Positions 61,900-64,000 of a stretch of 64,000 nucleotides of DNA are shown here, piece by piece. The translations under genes and the position numbers were made by a program. Below the pieces are notes generated by a model that ran no database searches, had not been told where the DNA came from, and saw only the letters and a list, made by a program, of their open reading frames with translations. The stretch lies in assembly GCA_937896885.1 (NCBI GenBank), contig CALBNX010000071.1:6565-70564 (forward strand). The letters are read 5' to 3'. Origin of the DNA: an uncultured Clostridia bacterium. Its GTDB lineage: Bacteria > Bacillota > Clostridia > Oscillospirales > Acutalibacteraceae. Each line of letters begins with the position of its first letter. The first letter of the stretch is position 1.

Positions 61900-62808
61900 A
61901 TGAAAAAATTTGCAGAAATATATGTTGAAATTTCAAACATCTGCAACTTAAAATGTTCATTCTGTCCGGGTACAACAAGAGAAACCAAAAGAATGAGCAA
62001 AGAAGAATTCAGAACAGTACTTAGTAAAATTAAACCATATACTGATTTCATTAGTTTTCATCTTCTTGGTGAGCCGCTCTGTCACCCTGACTTTGATGAA
62101 TTTTTGAAAATCGCCGAAGAAATGAGATTTATGGTTAAGATTGTAACAAACGGTACTTTGTTAAGCAGACACCAAGACGCTTTGTTAAATTCTAAATCAC
62201 ACTATAGAACGTATATTTCATTACACTCTTTTGAAGCAAATAACAACAATATTGCATTTGATAAATATCTTACTGATTGTTTCGAATACGCAAAAGCTGC
62301 TGAAGGCAAGAAGGTTGTTGTTCTTAGACTCTGGAACAATGGTGGCAAAGACAGCTTGAATAACGAAATCTTAGCAAAGCTCGAAGAATATTTTCCAAAA
62401 CCTTGGTTTGATATTTGCAACAAGAATAGTTCAAATAATGAAGTTTTAGCAAAACTCCAAAAACATATTCCAAAATCTTTTGTCGAAGAAAGCAATGGTA
62501 TGAAAATTGGCAACAACATATACGTTGAATATGGCGACAAATTCGATTGGCCGACACTCGAAAGCGATGACGTTGACGAAAAGGTTTTCTGCCCCGGACT
62601 TCGCACCGCCATAGGAATTTTAGCAGATGGTACAGTTGTTCCTTGTTGCCTTGATAACGATGGCACAATAAATCTTGGGAATATTTTTGAAACCGATTTA
62701 GAAAAAATCATAAACTCAGAAAGAGCACAAAACATCTATAATGGCTTCTCAACCAGAAACGCTTGTGAAGAACTTTGTAAAAGATGTAGTTTTGTTAGGA
62801 AGTTTTAA
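61900..62808 (+). CDS. Radical SAM/SPASM-domain protein, paralogue 2, with internal duplication
   Basis: A 302-aa paralogue of the gene at 60784. Start at 61900 is set by GGTGGTG upstream and by alignment with the paralogue; an earlier in-frame ATG at 61801 lies in the repeat and before the promoter. Cluster cysteines C15, C19, C22 and the SPASM cysteines are all conserved. It is 25 residues longer because a 75-base in-frame segment is tandemly duplicated (62359-62433 and 62434-62508), giving NNEILAKLEE...PKPW then NNEVLAKLQK...PKSF. The function is unknown, probably shared with its paralogue. Confidence 0.87.
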   Translation: MKKFAEIYVEISNICNLKCSFCPGTTRETKRMSKEEFRTVLSKIKPYTDFISFHLLGEPLCHPDFDEFLKIAEEMRFMVKIVTNGTLLSRHQDALLNSKSHYRTYISLHSFEANNNNIAFDKYLTDCFEYAKAAEGKKVVVLRLWNNGGKDSLNNEILAKLEEYFPKPWFDICNKNSSNNEVLAKLQKHIPKSFVEESNGMKIGNNIYVEYGDKFDWPTLESDDVDEKVFCPGLRTAIGILADGTVVPCCLDNDGTINLGNIFETDLEKIINSERAQNIYNGFSTRNACEELCKRCSFVRKF

Positions 62809-62828
62809 TATTCAATTCATTTTAAAAA

Positions 62829-62858
62829 GAAAAACCAGACCGATTGGTCTGGTTTTTC
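62829..62858 (+). terminator. Terminator of radical SAM gene 2
   Basis: AAAAACCAGACC (62830-62841) pairs with GGTCTGGTTTTT (62846-62857) around GATT, followed by CTTTTT. Confidence 0.9.
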
Positions 62859-62901
62859 TTTTTGGTCTTACTACCCAATTCTGAACCATAGTTATCTATT
62901 T

Positions 62902-63012
62902 TTATCCCCATTGCAATTCGTAATAATACCAATTATTTATGGTTTGTTTTACAAAACACCAATCTGTACCATTGTTAGGTTTTCCGAAATATGTTCCCCA
63001 CATATCGAACAT
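62902..63012 (-). CDS. Possible 36-aa open frame or remnant tail of the upstream gene
   Basis: A short ATG frame rich in Trp and Tyr (MFDMWGTYFGKP...WYYYELQWG). It is in the same frame as the gene at 63025-63588, separated from its TAA stop by four codons. It has no clear binding site. It may be a lost C-terminus of that gene, exposed by a stop mutation, or a chance frame. Confidence 0.25.
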   Translation of the reverse strand: MFDMWGTYFGKPNNGTDWCFVKQTINNWYYYELQWG

Positions 63013-63024
63013 ATCTTTTTTCTC

Positions 63025-63588
63025 TTATATAATATGTATAATATGAAATTTATCTTCACCAATAAATGGATTTACAGAAGACTTCGACTTGCAAAAAGGA
63101 ATAACCTTTTCCGTCACCACATAATAATCTTCCCCTACTACAAGAATCTTTATCATATTGCCTTTCAGTTTTTTTCTAAAATTATTTTTCTGCACTTGTT
63201 CTTCTGTTGCAAAATAAAAATCGTAAACATTACCGTCAGCTTTTGCCTTACCTGAGTAGGATACACCATAATCCTTAATCTCTTGCCACCCAAGTTCTTT
63301 TTTGTAAGATAAAAAAGTAACAGTAATCCCCTCCGAATCAAGCACAGTCTTTTTACAAATATTAAAAGTAAGATAAAAAATCATCCACCCTACAACAATA
63401 GTCCATACACACGCAAAAATAAAACCAAAAACATCAAAGCCTGTGTAATCTTCTTCAAATGGCACAAGTCCCAATATTAACTGTATACCAAATACAAACA
63501 TATAAATAGGAAAAATCAGCAAAAACAAATTCAATTTATTGCAATCAAATACAATCCTATCATTTAAGATATTAACTCGACTTTTCAT
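63025..63588 (-). CDS. Membrane protein with PH-like soluble half, unknown function
   Basis: Not recognised by name. The 187-aa protein starts at 63588 with GGGAGG upstream. Two hydrophobic segments (residues ~18-40 and ~50-76) are followed by a soluble domain, ICKKTVLDSEGITVTFLSYKKELGWQEIKDYG, whose L-x-x-x-GI...W.EI pattern is that of bacterial PH-domain membrane proteins, as in the gene at 18669. The C-terminus ends in HIIHII with a TAA, and the frame continues open for about 40 more codons, so it may be truncated. It converges on radical SAM gene 2. Confidence 0.7.
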   Translation of the reverse strand: MKSRVNILNDRIVFDCNKLNLFLLIFPIYMFVFGIQLILGLVPFEEDYTGFDVFGFIFACVWTIVVGWMIFYLTFNICKKTVLDSEGITVTFLSYKKELGWQEIKDYGVSYSGKAKADGNVYDFYFATEEQVQKNNFRKKLKGNMIKILVVGEDYYVVTEKVIPFCKSKSSVNPFIGEDKFHIIHII

Positions 63589-63690
63589 TTCATGACCTCC
63601 CACAAAATAATTGTATCATATTTCAATAATAATTACAATCATGTATAAGTAATACTCAATCTGGTTGTCCAAATGGCGACAAGTAAGGCG

Positions 63691-63882
63691 AAGCATTGTA
63701 TATCATCAATTCCGTAAGGAATTGCATACCATAAGCTTCGTAAGAAGTTGTATATCATCATTGCGAAAGTTTTTTGATACACGCTATGCGTGATGATATA
63801 CAGTCCTACGGACTGATGAGATACAACAATGGCAATTTTGCCATTGTTGATGATATGCCATTGCTTTCGCAATGTATAAAAA
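63691..63882. repeat. Array of short hairpins separated by a TGATGATATA-type linker
   Basis: Successive palindromes: AATTCCGTAAGGAATT, AAGCTTCGTAAGAAGTT, ACGCTATGCGT, CAGTCCTACGGACTG, CAACAATGG...CCATTGTTG, CATTGCTTTCGCAATG. Linkers read TATATCATCA in the left half and TGATGATATA in the right half, so the array is itself inverted about a centre near 63775. Short frames through it are not genes. Confidence 0.8.
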
Positions 63883-63910
63883 AATTCCAAGTCCGAAGAC
63901 TTGGAATTTT
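63883..63910 (+). terminator. Terminator-like hairpin closing the array
   Basis: A stem of about 12 bp, AAATTCCAAGTC / GACTTGGAATTT, around CGAA, followed by TTTT. Confidence 0.75.
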
Positions 63911-63918
63911 TTTGGAGG

Positions 63919-64000
63919 TGGCAATCGGATTTGACAACCTTCTGCGGCTACGCCTTGAATGTTGATGGCTCGGCGACCCAATTTCTTGCGAAATTCGGTA
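63919..64000. repeat. 82-bp repeat, copy 2, cut by the window end
   Basis: 81 of 82 bases identical to 61628-61709. The match probably continues past the window edge. Confidence 0.88.

Noticed and set aside
63691..63882. Possible CRISPR array
   Set aside because: Conserved linkers are only ~10 bases, spacing is irregular, the variable parts are palindromes, orientation flips midway, and no cas gene is present.
63784..63981. 65-codon open frame on the minus strand
   Set aside because: It runs through the hairpin array and the 82-bp repeat, has no ribosome binding site, and its residues follow the repeat structure.

Overview
This is an AT-rich, densely coding chromosomal segment. It most likely comes from an obligately anaerobic, fibre-degrading low-GC Clostridia bacterium of the gut or rumen, resembling Ruminococcus/Oscillospiraceae. 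That placement is an inference. It rests on strong AGGAGG-type ribosome binding sites, many near-consensus promoters with 17-base spacers, an oxygen-sensitive class III ribonucleotide reductase, rubredoxin, a membrane pyrophosphatase, the single-chain glycyl-tRNA synthetase, an LCP wall protein, several plant-polysaccharide hydrolases and a secreted protein with dockerin-like repeats. There is no phage, plasmid or CRISPR region. About 56 protein genes and one tRNA are supported.

Layout. 1-6.1 kb: end of trpB, tRNA-Pro(CGG), cysK, proC/mscL, a PflA-like radical SAM enzyme, and coaX with an ECF vitamin transporter. 6.1-12.1 kb: an alpha-glucosidase with two duplicated MFS transporters, rubredoxin and a secreted EEP-family nuclease/phosphatase. 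12.1-12.4 kb: a MITE-like element bounded by long terminal inverted repeats and TTAA. 12.4-17.4 kb: two convergent potassium uptake systems, TrkAH and KtrAB. 17.4-28.2 kb: alr, a pyrophosphatase-like/NUDIX fusion, LCP protein, GH51 arabinofuranosidase, polysaccharide deacetylase, a degenerate phosphoribosyltransferase and a GPH sugar symporter. 28.2-38.1 kb: trxB, nrdD fused to a redoxin and controlled by two NrdR boxes, nrdG, GH127, lipid kinase, glyS and putP. 38.1-45 kb: PHP protein, another GPH symporter, hppA and the LRR-dockerin protein. 45-49.1 kb: a uronate operon (uxuA, mannonate oxidoreductase, kdgK, eda) with a structured repeat after each of the last three genes. 49.1-56.5 kb: a phosphatase, an XRE regulator and an operon of three RNA methyltransferases, MgtC and a catalytically dead P-type ATPase homologue. 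56.5-64 kb: repeat-rich DNA, GH43-like enzyme, a FemAB protein, two radical SAM/SPASM paralogues and a hairpin array.

How the genes work together. Arabinose- and uronate-containing plant polysaccharides are a clear theme: GH51, GH127, GH43, GPH symporters, and mannonate to 2-keto-3-deoxygluconate to pyruvate plus glyceraldehyde-3-phosphate. Deoxynucleotide synthesis appears to run from NADPH through TrxB to the redoxin domain of NrdD. Ion homeostasis is represented by Trk, Ktr, MscL, the potassium-dependent pyrophosphatase, PutP and MgtC. The most unusual items are the covarying intercistronic hairpins in the uronate operon, the pseudo-P-type ATPase, the tandem SPASM pair with its internal duplication, and several families of palindromic repeats.
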